Assembly: GCF_000003815.2 (NCBI RefSeq)
Contig: NC_049981.1
Location: 22,982,255-23,046,254 of the forward strand
From: Branchiostoma floridae
Lineage: Eukaryota; Chordata; Leptocardii; Amphioxiformes; Branchiostomatidae
Direction of reading: 5' to 3'
Length of the DNA: 64,000 nucleotides
Part shown: in pieces, positions 31,601 through 42,565 of the stretch
How the letters are laid out: every line of letters starts with the position of its first letter
Position numbering within the stretch: position 1 is the stretch's first letter
Translations under genes and position numbers: made by a program
The notes under the pieces: generated by a model
What the model was told of the DNA's origin: nothing
Databases searched by the model: none
What the model saw: the letters and a program-made list of their open reading frames with translations, nothing else

Positions 31601-34252
31601 GTGGTTGGGAGGGGGTAAAAATACCGGCCGGAGGCACAATTAACTGTCGCTATGTACCTTTATACATCCTCCATGTTCCTTCCTTTTATGTTAGTAAATG
31701 CATAAAACATAAACCTGCATGAGCATACAAAATGTAATGAGAAAACGGACGTATACTGTCAAGAATTTTCATTTAACTTTTGTCCGTCACAACCGCTGTG
31801 ACGTGGTAACACTTTACTGCTAGCGTAGATATAAAAATGGCGGGAAAATGGCTGCGTACGTTCAATTTTGCCCATTCAGTCGTAGATCCGGGCTATTATG
31901 CAACGGTTCTTCACACTTTACATGAGTTGTAGGTCACCAACAGAAATTCAAGATTGCTGTTGAATCATGTTCGTCTTGTGCCGTGAGCATGTGTAATTCT
32001 GATCTACAAATCTGGCAATGAATGTGACGGTGTGTTCGTCCCACGACGAGCTGCCTGTCCCGAAAAAGATACTGAAAACTTTTCGCCTTGTTGTCTTCGA
32101 ATGCATTGTAATCGATGCTTTGTAAATGATGTATTGGACACCTAGATGTCTGAAGTGTGCATACCTCAGAAATAACTATTGTTGCATGTGTAGATCTCTT
32201 TAAATTCCATTATTTTTGATCGGCCGGTATAAGTCTTACGGCCGGTATTATGCCAATGCATGTTAGATATTGAAACAATTTCAACAGATTTTGGGCAGCT
32301 GCAACATCTACTTGTCTATCTGTGTAAAAAGGTTGCCGCAGGAATAAGGGAAACATTTACCTGTTGTATCCATGGCCTTGGTCTGGAGATCAGTCTTAGA
32401 CTGCAGAGTGCTTTGATCCCGGTAGAGGGGGCTGTTGAACTGTGGTCTGCCGACAAACGTGTAGGTTTTTGTGGCCTGCGCCGCCGCTTCACATGGTTCA
32501 TCTTTTGAAGTGGAACCTGAAAGAAAGCAACATTAGGAATGAGATTTAGCCAAAGGATATTGGACACTTGGCTCGTTCTCACTGAAATGTAAAAAATGCT
32601 GTCGCCTGCCTGGACGACTTGATATGGAGCAAATTATACACAACATCACTGTACTGGTCCCTTCGTTTTACCACAATCATTACAGCTACTGGTGGGATTT
32701 CTTCCCCTAAAAATTGGCTGTCGCCTGAGAAGACACGAAGAATTCAAATAGCAGCCCAAAATGTAACAATTCAGTTCCCAGAATTGTTCGACAGGTGAAA
32801 CCAGCTACCAAGGGCCTCTGACCGATCACGTCAGATCGCTCCCATCACTGATCTTAGAGGCTGCGTGAGGTGGTTTATGCCTGCCGCCAAATTCGGTAAC
32901 AAACGTTACCACCATGAGTATGGTGGTTGCCACGGTTATATCATCCACGTATAAGACTAGAAATTGCCGTTACCGGTAACATTTGTTACCTGTCCTGTAA
33001 TGCATAGTCAATGGGTAAGAAAAGAATGAGTTGCCATTTTTGGCTATGGTTAAAAGAGGAATTTTCCTAAACAATCAGGTAGGTTTCGCTTAAAAACAAG
33101 CCGAATTATTTTTCGAACAAAAAATTGCCATTTTTAAAAAATTGCCATTTTTTTACATTTCAATGAGAAGGAGTGACTTAAACATACGTATATATCATGT
33201 GATGTACAGATCAAGCCTCACCCCGAAAATAACTACCCACGGCGGAGATGATTTTTAAAAAAATTTGGTTTTGGTATATTGCCCAGTCATAGTACGGTAA
33301 AGCTGTTTAGCACGTTGGTTTGATTGTTGTGAAAATGAAATTAACATCTAAAATTCGTTACAGCAAGTGCCCTGTGGATATCACGCATACATGTAATTTA
33401 TAAGGAATTTGACCCTACGTATTTCGTTCCCTTTTTCTAAATCGCACTGACTTTTCGCTGTAACTTGCAATTGTCCACTCGTTTTGTCCACCGTGTTTAC
33501 TTTGTAGACGTGTAAATTTGATACACTAGAAGGAGACTCAAGTGAACGACAATTGATTAACCTGGCACAATTCTTCACTACAGACCCCAGTATAAACCAT
33601 GCTCTCATAGCGTTACCACAGGGAAGAAAAAGTCACAGACATGCACTGTTCTTTGTAGATTAGAGCTGATATTTCTTCCCATGGGTTTGGCATTTGGCTT
33701 TGAGCTTTGTGCTTCTTTTAAGGTAAGAAAAATAGAAGTTTGAACAAATCGATATTTGGTAGCGCTACCTTATATACTTTTTACAAAGCCTTCCGAAAAC
33801 GACTTCATCAGGTTGGTAGAGCATAGGATATTTTAGAGTTTCCTCTTATTCAACCAGTAATGTGTTTCGAGAAGCAGCTCTCCAGTCAGAAGCTCTGAGG
33901 CAGATGATTGATAGGTATCGAGACGAAAGCAGGTGAGAGATAATTGTGCAAAAGAAAATTTCAGTACCCTTGTTAAAGGTGGTATCTCACTGCATTTGGC
34001 ACCGGTGCGGCACTGCGGGGTTCGTTCAATGCGGCACTGTTGTGTTGTTTTCGCCGATTTCTTTATAATTCAGATATTGCGTAATAGACAATGAAATGCA
34101 CAAAACGTAAAAATGATTCTCTAAAATTCGTTGAGTATCTTTCGACCCCCGCAATGCCGCACCATTGCCCCAAGTGAAGTGATATACCGCCTTAACTTAC
34201 CTGTTGAAATGACGCAGCCGAATGCGAGCATTATGTAGACCCACGCCGACAT
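28438..34252 (-). CDS. Secreted C-type lectin domain plus kringle protein
   Basis: Seven exons, all joined in compatible phase, give ~371 residues: 34252-34201 (signal peptide MSAWVYIMLAFGCVISTG), 32516-32361, 31296-31162 and 30964-30836 (three related linker exons, each in phase 1), 30266-30061 and 29268-29085 (C-type lectin domain), and 28691-28438 (kringle, TAA stop). The lectin domain starts YKVVNQALAYNDAKRTCDAD, has YWIGLRK and WSDGT, and closes SWRDRSCSAGHRSFICQIG. There is no EPN or WND calcium/sugar motif in the visible loop, so sugar binding is doubtful. The kringle has six Cys, with YCRNPDGEYEVWC and YCDVPTC. Likely a secreted recognition protein; the partner is unknown. The acceptor of exon 29268 has a poor pyrimidine tract. 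Confidence 0.85.
29687..29759. repeat. Perfect 73-bp palindrome
   Basis: Left arm 29687-29722 and right arm 29724-29759 are exact inverse complements (36 bp each) around a single G at 29723; the centre reads CACCAATGGCATTGGTG. It lies in the intron between the two lectin-domain exons. Confidence 0.9.
30836..32516 (-). repeat. Three tandemly duplicated linker exons
   Basis: Exons 32516-32361, 31296-31162 and 30964-30836 each code for a homologous 43-52 residue unit with the pattern SPLYRDQSTLQSKTDLQTKA, then MDTTG or MDKTG. All are phase 1-1 and multiples of 3 nt. Flanking intron sequence is duplicated too (AGGTTGCCGCA next to two of them). The units are Ser/Thr/Gln-rich with one or no Cys, so they look like a flexible, possibly O-glycosylated stalk. 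Confidence 0.8.
31400..32253. mobile_element. Possible DNA-transposon remnant with CATAATACCGGC ends
   Basis: TCATAATACCGGCACGTTTAC (31399) is approximately inverted at GTCTTACGGCCGGTATTATG (32233-32252), enclosing ~850 bp in the intron between two linker exons. The interior shows additional CCGGCCGG motifs (31625, 32220) and a segment shared with 9100-9250. No coding region and no clear target duplication. Confidence 0.45.
33971..34199. mobile_element. MITE with TTAA target duplication, 5 nt into an intron
   Basis: The left end TTAAAGGTGGTATCTCACT (33973) and the right end read on the minus strand, TTAAGGCGGTATATCACTTC, form terminal inverted repeats, continuing inward as GGTGCGGCACTGCGGGG / CCCCGCAATGCCGCACC. 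A TTAA flanks both ends, as for piggyBac-type elements. The right TTAA (34192-34195) overlaps the donor region of the signal-peptide exon (CAG|GTAAGTTAAGG). Confidence 0.75.
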
Positions 34253-36058
34253 GTTCGGTTTCGCGCTCACCGATACTTGCAAGTTAACAGTTTCATCGAC
34301 GTAGAAACGTTATTTCTTAATGTTTCAAAAACTGTCCGTACCAGGCGCTACAACTGCGTGAAATGACAACCACGCAGTGTTTTCGACACACCCTGTTGCA
34401 GAGGAAATTGGTCTGTTGATTGTCTGATGCTATATGTTTGCTTTTACTTTTTAGTTCTGATTCAAAAGATAGATCAGTTGACTACCGCGCAGACAAGCCA
34501 GTTTTCTGCTGTCAACAACTGATCTTTACGATAAGTCCGTCGATGAAGTATCTTAAGTTTCATTTTGCCTTTGATCTCAGGTGACTTATTAATGTCGTTT
34601 CTTTGTTGCATAGTTGGTTGTAAAAACTTACTTACGGGCGGATTTTTGTGAACGACTTGCCATGCTTTGTTGGTTTGTTTGTTTGTTGATGTTGTTCTGT
34701 ACAAAACCGGTGAAATGTAGATGAAGGTTCGATATCCAAGATACGTCAAATATCAACTACTCATGCATTGTTAACTGGATATCACTTTGGAAAAAAATCC
34801 TATCCAGTGCTAGATAGTTGGATAATTGCTTGTTGGCGTTAAACTGGTGAACTGAGCAAATCTATATAGTTTGTGTGTTGGGTAGGAATGTTGTGTTGGG
34901 TAAGAATGCCTGGCTTTTGGCTTACATGGGCATGAAGATTGACATTCCCGTGCTTTAACTTAAGACAGCCATATCTATACAGTATCGGTTACTTTAAAGG
35001 TGATCACAACATCTTATAAAACTGTGGACTGTTTAGGGCTACCTATAGAAACAACACCTCAAATAGCGTTTCAAATTGCGCATGATAATTGACGACACCA
35101 GATTGTATCATTTTTTTGTTTAATAGCAAACACTTCATCACAGCAAGCACATTTCAAAACGCGTTTACTTACCTTATCTCTGAACAATATCTTATCAAGC
35201 TAGGTGCTTTCATGCCCCATAACAATATGGATTCGTGTTAACATATATTGAGACTCTCATGAAATCCTAATTAGGCCATGACGACAGTAGGGTGTGCAGA
35301 ACTAGAATAGAAGACTTTTTAAAGAATTACTTACAAAAAGGAATTCACTTGTACAAAACGTAACAGCACAAATTTACACAATACGTATTGTTAAGGGCCA
35401 TTCCTATTTCATGTAGGGTTTGCTCCAATGACTAATTTCTGACAGGGGTGTTTTATCCCTCTGGATTTTTTGTGCAGGGTTGTCGTCCCTGGGTTTCAGT
35501 GCAGGATTTTCCTTCCCCGTAGTTAGCAGTGCATTCTGATTCTCTTTTCTCTATCATTACACATTTTATAAGCTTTGCACAATCAAAATACATTTAGAGC
35601 ATTCACATATATAAAACTATGATTCATCAAGCTTCACAACACAAATCAATCTCTCTCACAAATACAAGGCCATATAGGAGACCTCATAGCCTTATGAAAT
35701 ATTTAGAGTTTTTTAATTAAAGGTACCTGTATATTTTCTTTATCCATGCATGTTGCTTGTTTTGATATCTATATACACATGCCAGAATATGAAACCGCAC
35801 TCAAGAATTGAAATGGAAATAGAAAGTGAGGCGATGTTAGAAAATACTTTTTCTTAACCAAAAAGATGAACCAAAAATGTATGGATATTACATAGCGTTA
35901 CCATATCATCAAATATACTATGACATATATCTCCCATTACTACAAACAACATTTGATCGGGGATTACAGTGTATGAAAAATCGTATAAAACACATAACTA
36001 TATGATGTGAAGGCACTCAACGCTGGTAATATTGCCAACAGTAATGAATGATAATCAG

Positions 36059-36101
<43 letters not shown>

Positions 36102-36102
36102 T

Positions 36103-36139
<37 letters not shown>

Positions 36140-36496
36140 TAGTTGCACTGGTAAGTTTGGGCATGACTTGTTTTATAAGCCTCTGGTTATATCAATCTTT
36201 ACTCCAACTACTCATGAGATGCCAAAAGTCATGAAAAATAAGAATCAATCCCTTCTTATCATCTTCCAAAATCCCAGGCAAAAAGGCCCCCGCAGTTCCA
36301 AAAAGCTTCAAGGCGGCCAAATTCTATACCATGTACCACTTTTTTAAGAGCTAATATCTATCATTAAAAGAATAAATCGGTAAAAGTATCTGATGCAGTA
36401 CCATAGAATCCGCCTTGGTTGTGATTTTCCCTTAGATTTACCTCAGGACAACACTGAGGTATTTTTGTGATAGAAGAACTGGTTGAGTGACCACGT
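34253..36496. other. Upstream region of the lectin-kringle gene, no gene seen
   Basis: Holds the 5' flank of the minus-strand lectin-kringle gene. No exon was recognised. It contains a small inverted repeat (GATCAGTTGAC / GTCAACAACTGATC, 34472-34535) and the CA microsatellite at 36060-36139. Confidence 0.5.
36060..36139. repeat. (CA)n microsatellite
   Basis: About 40 CA dinucleotides, interrupted by CTCACTCACG in the middle. Confidence 0.95.
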
Positions 36497-37405
36497 TCAC
36501 TGATAGTACTTACAATCTCTGCCTGAAAAATAATGGGCCATTTTATGCTTCACTAGGGCTTGATAATAGTTTGTCTTATGGTTGCACTTGTCACATTGGA
36601 ACGGTTTGTGCCCACTTTGTTCTGCATGTTGTTGAAGATGACTCTTGAAGCGTGCTTTGTATCCACAGGGGCAGGTCAAGTTGTTGTTACCAGCTCTTTG
36701 GGGGCTTGGCATCCCTGTCGTAACGCTTGACCCTGGACAAGCACCAGTTTCAGTTCCTGACTTGGGTGTTGCGAAATTCGGGGATGGCACTGTCTTGGTA
36801 GTTGTTGCTTCTGCGGCTCTTGTATTCCCAGATGTAGGTGCCACGTTCATCGTGACGTCTTTTTGGGTTGTTTCCTCTCCTGTTTTGTTTCTCTTGAGAG
36901 GTGTACTCGGCCCAAACTTGGTTTCTTGGTCTTGTCTCCTCATCGCAACTTCAATGGAGCTTGAGCCCGCTGCATCCCAGGAGCCTGGATTCTGGCTTTC
37001 AGTCATGCTCGGTCGCGCACCAACTCTCACTGCGTCCTGCAATTCTTGGCTATCACGGGGTTTCCCTGCTCCGGCATCACCCATCCTCTTTGCCCCAGTG
37101 GTTGCTCTCAGCATTGGTTCCGGATCAGCTGTTCCAGAAGGTGCCCCCTGCACTAGTGCAGCTTCGTTTATTTCCCCTCTTCGAGTAGATTCTGAACTTG
37201 TGTTGCTTCTCTTGATTGATGAACGTGACCCAAGGTTCAAGATCTTTCTTGCATGGGACTTTGTAGTTTGGTATACAGAATAAGCTGTCTCAAAGCCACA
37301 GAAGTCACATCGGAATGGTTTGTGATCACGTTCTTTAGCGTGTTGTTGAAGATCGCTATTGGAGCGTGCCTTGTACCTACAGGGGGCGGGACAGGTTAAG
37401 TTATT
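36497..37405 (-). pseudogene. Truncated zinc-finger paralogue of the EEP-SAP-ZnF gene
   Basis: An open frame of ~300 codons ending KYYQ-stop. It starts inside a zinc finger (NNLTCPAPCRYKARSNSDLQ) that aligns with NNLTCPDPCGYKALSIHDLQ of the gene at 59358-63947. Finger pairs: C-x3-C...H-x5-H with CDFCGFETAY, then after ~150 residues of Pro/Thr/Gly-rich linker a second pair, LTCPCGYKARFKSHLQQH and FQCDKCNHKTNYYQALVKHK. The linker is also shared with the paralogue (INEAALVQG, RATTGAKRMGDAGA, AVRVGA). Homology stops exactly at the end of the foldback element. No Met start exists (the frame opens from a TTG in the element end). The EEP and SAP parts are absent, so it is probably a non-functional remnant, or a 3' exon whose 5' part was lost. 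Confidence 0.75.
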
Positions 37406-38538
37406 GACCAAGCTGAAGTTGGCCGCCTATTCATCCGCCCTTTCGTAGCCGCCGATTCAGCCGCCGATTCGTGATAAGACCGAACATAGCTACTTATTCA
37501 GATACCGATTCGAAGGAACTGAAATTTCCTAAATTCGCCCCAAAGCGTCCATGGCACTCAGTGCATATCGGACATTGCTTCAAATCTTCTGTAACAGCTC
37601 ATGAAATGTGAATTCACATATAGATGATATTAGAAAGTAACATTTCATCTATAAAGTGCAAATTAGACATTAGAAACCAAAACCTAGCGACAATCTCATG
37701 AACTACCGCCAAATCACTAGCAGAAACGCAAATAGGGTCTTGAAAAACCCTACGTTTTCACAAAACCAATAAAATTTTACATGATTTGATTAACGAGCCA
37801 CAGCGGGCCTAAGTGATAATCAGTATTAGAGAGCGGGCAACTAAGATTAAAGTGACGCACAGATTTAACAGACATCACAGCGTTGCCATTAAGATGACAT
37901 ATGCGATCGGGAGAAAGATGGGGCGAGTTTGCCATTCTATTGACCCAATTAAACAATAAACTAAACATACAACTTCGACCAAACTCCTTCTGTTCTAACC
38001 GAAGTGTATCCGCTACGTTGTCCATGTGACAAATTCAACAGACAGCAAAGCATGATGACGTCAGGGTGCCATAAAGTTAACATATGCGGTCAGAAGGAAA
38101 GTCAGGGCGGGTTTTCCACTCTATTGTCCTATAAACTAAACATACAACTTCAACCAAACTCCTTCTGTTTACACCGGAGCACCTATGCTACATATTACTA
38201 GTCCCAAATTTAGCAGACATCAAGGCTTGATGACGTCAGAGTACCATAAAGTTGACATATGCGGTTAGAAAGAAGTCGTGAAGGATTTTCCACCCTATTG
38301 ACCTAATTAATAAAATCATACACAATAAACTAAACATACAACTTCAACCAAACTCCTTCAGTTTACACCGAAGTGCCTATGCTATATATTACTAGTCTCA
38401 AATTTAACAGACATCAAAGCCTGATGACGTCAGGGTGCCATAAAGTTGACATATGCGGTGAGAAGGAAGTCAGGGCTTGTTTTCCACCCTATTGTCCTAA
38501 TTATTAAAAGATTCATACACAATAAACTAAACATGGGG

Positions 38539-38638
38539 NNNNNNNNNNNNNNNNNNNNNNNNNNNNNNNNNNNNNNNNNNNNNNNNNNNNNNNNNNNNNN
38601 NNNNNNNNNNNNNNNNNNNNNNNNNNNNNNNNNNNNNN
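38539..38638. other. Assembly gap (100 N) inside the foldback element
   Basis: The gap falls at the inner end of the left arm. The true number of left-arm repeat units is therefore unknown. Confidence 0.95.
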
Positions 38639-38816
38639 GTGACCCACAGGCAATGGAGGGGGGGGATAATCGCCCATGGTAGGCTGCGGAGCGAGGATAA
38701 TTCAAAAGTTTAGACGAGGGATTCCCTTTGGTTGAACTTTTAAGATAGCCGTATGGGCAGAAACAGGTTGTGCTATTTAAAACGTAGAAGCCCTCTGATT
38801 GTTACGCCCGGGTGCC

Positions 38817-38903
38817 ATCCTATTTCTACCGGGGCTCCTTACACTCACTTCCCTAAAATGTTTTAGGGGTAGCGAGTGTAAGCAGCCCCGGTAGAATACG
38901 GAT
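38817..38903. repeat. Hairpin in the centre of the foldback element
   Basis: ATCCTATTTCTACCGGGGCT at 38817 is mirrored by AGCCCCGGTAGAATACGGAT ending at 38903. Arms of ~42 bp with a few mismatches meet at CCCTAAAATGTTTTAGGGG. The right half recurs at 52583-52615 inside another MITE. Confidence 0.8.
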
Positions 38904-39004
38904 GGTTCTCAGGCTTCTGATTGTTTGCCTATAAACGCGGAATATGGAGGATAGGGAAGGATGGTGGAAGATACTTATGTCCTTCCGTACATTTGCGCAA
39001 GCGG

Positions 39005-42000
39005 CACGCGTGGTCTTTAAGGCTTTGATGTCTGTTAAATTTGAGACTAGTAATATATAGCATAGGTACTTCGGTGCAAACAGAAGGAGTTCGGTTGAAG
39101 TTGTATGTTTAGTTTATTGTGTATGAATCTTTTAATTAGGACAATAAGGTTGAAAACCCGCCTTGACTTCCTTCTGACCGCATATGTCAACTTTATGGCA
39201 CCCTGACGTCATCAGGCTTTGATGTCTGTTAAATTTGAGACAAGTAATATATAGCATAGGCACTTCGGTGTAAACTGAAGGAGTTTGGTTGAAGTTGTAT
39301 GTTTAGTTTATTGTGTTAATAACAATGTGTATGATTTTTTAATTAGGTCAGTTGTGTGGAAAATCCGCCACGACTTCTTTCTGACCGCATATGTCAACTT
39401 TATGGTACTCTGACGTCATAACGCCTTGATGTCTGTTAAATTTGATACAAGTAATATGTAGCGGAGACAATCCAATGTGAACAGAAAGAGTTTGGTCGAA
39501 GTTGTAATGTATGTTTAGTTTATTGTGTATGAATCTTTTACTTAGGACAATATAGTGGAAAACCCGCCCTGACTTACTTCTCACCGCACATGTCAACTTT
39601 ATCGCACTCTGACCTCAACACGCCTTGATGTCTGTTAAATTTGAGACTAGTAATATGTAGCGGAGATACTCTTGTGTCAACAGAAAGAGTTTGGTTGAAG
39701 TTGTATGTTTAGTTTATTGTGTATGAATCTTTTAATTATAGGACAATAGGGTGGAAAACCCGCCTTGACTTCCTTCTGACCGCATATGTCAACTTTATGG
39801 CACCCTGACGTCATCAGGCTTTGATGTCTGTTAAATTTGAGACAATTAATATATAGCATAGGCACTTCGGTGTAAACAGAAAGAGTTTGGTTGAAGTTGT
39901 ATGTTTAGTTAATTGTGTATGAATTTTTTGAATTAGGTCAATAGTGTGGAAAGTCCGCCACGACTTCTTTCTGACCGCATATGTCAACTTTATGGTACTC
40001 TGACGTCATAACGCCTTGATGTCTGTTAAATTTGAGACAAGTATTATGTAGCGGAGACAATCCAATGTGAACAGAAAGAGTTTGGTCGAAGTTGTATGTT
40101 TAGTTTATTGTGTATGAATCTTTTAATTAGGACAATATAGTGGAAAACCCGCCCTGACTTCCTTCTGACCGCATATGTGTTTTTATGGCACCCTGACGTC
40201 AACACGCCTTGATGTCTGTTAAATTTGAGACTAGTAATATGTAGCGGAGATACTCTGGTGTTAACAGACTGAGTTTGATCGAAGTTGTATGTTTAGTTTA
40301 TTGTGTATGAATCTTTTAATTAGGACAATAGGGTGGAAAACTCGCCTTGACTTCCTTCGGACCGCATATGTCAACTTTATGGCACCCTGACGTCATCAGG
40401 CTTTGATGTCTGTTAAATTTGAGACTAGTAATATATAGCATAGGCACTTCGGTGTTAACAGAAAGAGTTTGGTTAAAGTTGTATGTTTAGTTTATTGTGT
40501 ATGATTTTTTTATTAGGTCAATTGTGTGGAAAACCCGCCCTGACTTCCTTCTCACCGCATATGTCAACTTTATGGTACTCTGACGTCATCACGCCTTGAT
40601 GTCTGTTAAATTTGAGACAATTAATATGTAGCGGATACAATCCAATGTGAACAGAAAGAGTTTGGTCGAAGTTGTATGTTTAGTTTATTGTGTATGAATC
40701 TTTTAATTAGGACAATATAGTGGAAAACCCGCCCAGACTTCCTTCTGACCGCATATGTCAACTTTATGGCACCCTGACGTCATCAGGCTTTGATGTCTGT
40801 TAAATTTGAGACAAGCAATATGTAGCGGAGGCACTTGGGTGTAAACAGACGGAGTTTGGTTGAAGTTGTATGTTTAGTTTATTGTGTATGAATCTTTTAA
40901 TTAGGTCAATAGAGTGGAAAACCCGCCCAGACCTCTTTCTGACCGCTTATGTCAACTTTATGGTACTCTGACGTCATCATGCCATGATGTCTGTAAAATT
41001 TAAAACTAGTGGTATGTAGCGGAGGCACTTGGGTGTTAACAGAAGGATTTTGGTTGAAGTTGTATGTTTAGTTTATTGTGTATAATTTTTTTCAAATAGG
41101 ACAATAGTGTGGAAAACCCGCACCGACTTCCTTCTGACCGCATATGTCAAGTTTATTGCACTTTGACGTCATCACGCCTTGATGTCTGTTAAATGTAAGA
41201 CTAGTTATACGTATCGGAGACAATTCATTGTGAACAGAAAGAGTTTGGTCGAAGTTGTATGTTTAGTTTATTGGTAATGAATTGTTTAGTAAGGACAATA
41301 GAGTGAAAAACCCGCCCTGACTTCCTTCTGACCGCATATGTCAACTTTATGGCACCCTGGCTTCATCATGCCTTGATGTCTGTTAAATTTGCCACTAGAA
41401 ATATGTAGCGGAGGCACTCAGGTGTAAACAGACGGCGTTTGGTTGAAGTTGTATGTTCAGTTTATTGTGTATGATTTTTTAATTAGGACAATAGGGTGGA
41501 AAACCCGCTCTGACTTCCTTCTGACCGCATATGTCAACTTTATGGCACTCTGACGTCATCACGCCTTGATGTCTGTTAAATTTGAGACTAGTAATACATA
41601 GCGGAGACAATCTATTGTAAAGAGGCAGAGTTTGGTTGAAGTTGTATGTTTCGTTTATTGTCTATGAATTCTTTAATTAGGTGAATAGTCTGGAAAACCA
41701 GCCCCGACTTCCTTCTGACCGCATATGTCATCTTTATCGCACCCTGACCTCATTAGGCTTTCATGTCTGTTAAATTTGAGACTAGTAATATGTAGCATAG
41801 GCACTTGGGTGTAAACAGAAGTCGTTTGGTTGAAGTTGTATGTTTAGTGTATAGGACAATAGAGTGGAAAACCCGCCCTGACTTCCTTTTGACCGCATAT
41901 GTTAACTTTATGGCACCCTGACGTCATCATGCTTTGCTGTCTGTTGAATTTGTCACATGGGCTACGTAGCGGATACACTTCGGTTATAACAGAAGGAGTT

Positions 42001-42100
42001 TGGTCGAAGTTGTATGTATAGTTTATTGTTTAATTGGGTCAATAGAATGGCAAACTCGCCCCATCTTTCTCCCGATCGCATATGTCAACTTAATGGCAAC
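39005..42100. repeat. Right-arm array of ~195-bp repeats with CRE-type sites
   Basis: The unit is marked by GATGTCTGTTAAATTTGAGAC, repeating every 190-206 bp (39022, 39217, 39423, 39624, 39820, 40013 and so on to 42097). Most units also hold GACCGCATATGTCAACTTTA and CCTGACGTCATCAGG, which contains TGACGTCA. Units differ by ~10-15% and fall into alternating subtypes (GCATAGGCACTTCGGTGT versus GCGGAGACAATCCAATGTGA), which suggests higher-order duplication. Confidence 0.85.
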
Positions 42101-42565
42101 GCTGTGATGTCTGTTAAATCTGTGCGTCACTTTAATCTTAGTTGCCCGCTCTCTAATACTGATTATCACTTAGGCCCGCTGTGGGTCGTTAATCAAATCA
42201 TGTAAAATTTTATTGGTTTTGTAAAACGTAGGGTTTTTCAAGACCCTATTTGCTTTTCTGCTAGTGATTTGGCGGTAGTTCATGAGATTGTCGCTAGGTT
42301 TTGTTTCTAATGTCTAATTTGCACTTTATAGATGGAATGTTACTTTCTAATATCATCTATATGTGAATTCACATTTCATGAGCTGTTACAGAAGATTTGA
42401 AGCAATATCCGATATGCATTGAGTGCCATGGACGCTTTGGGGCGAATTTAGGAAATTTCAGTTCCTTCGAATCGGTATCTGAATAAGTAGCTATGTTCGG
42501 TCTTATCACGAATCGGCGGCTGAATGGGCGGCTACGAAAGGGCGGATGAATAGGCGGCCAACTTC

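Noticed and set aside
32880-32995. GGTAACAAACGTTACC-rich inverted stretch
   Set aside because: Short mixed inverted repeats around 32890-32990 may be a decayed MITE, but no clear ends could be set.
36645-37283. 212-codon plus-strand frame
   Set aside because: Antisense shadow of the zinc-finger fragment; hydrophobic composition arises from complementing its codons.
37777-38025. Minus-strand 82-codon frame and its mirror at 42014-42205
   Set aside because: Both are the same inverted terminal sequence of the foldback element, with no protein similarity.
39005-42100. CRISPR array
   Set aside because: Eukaryotic context; the whole ~195-bp unit repeats with gradual divergence, not short identical repeats with unique spacers.
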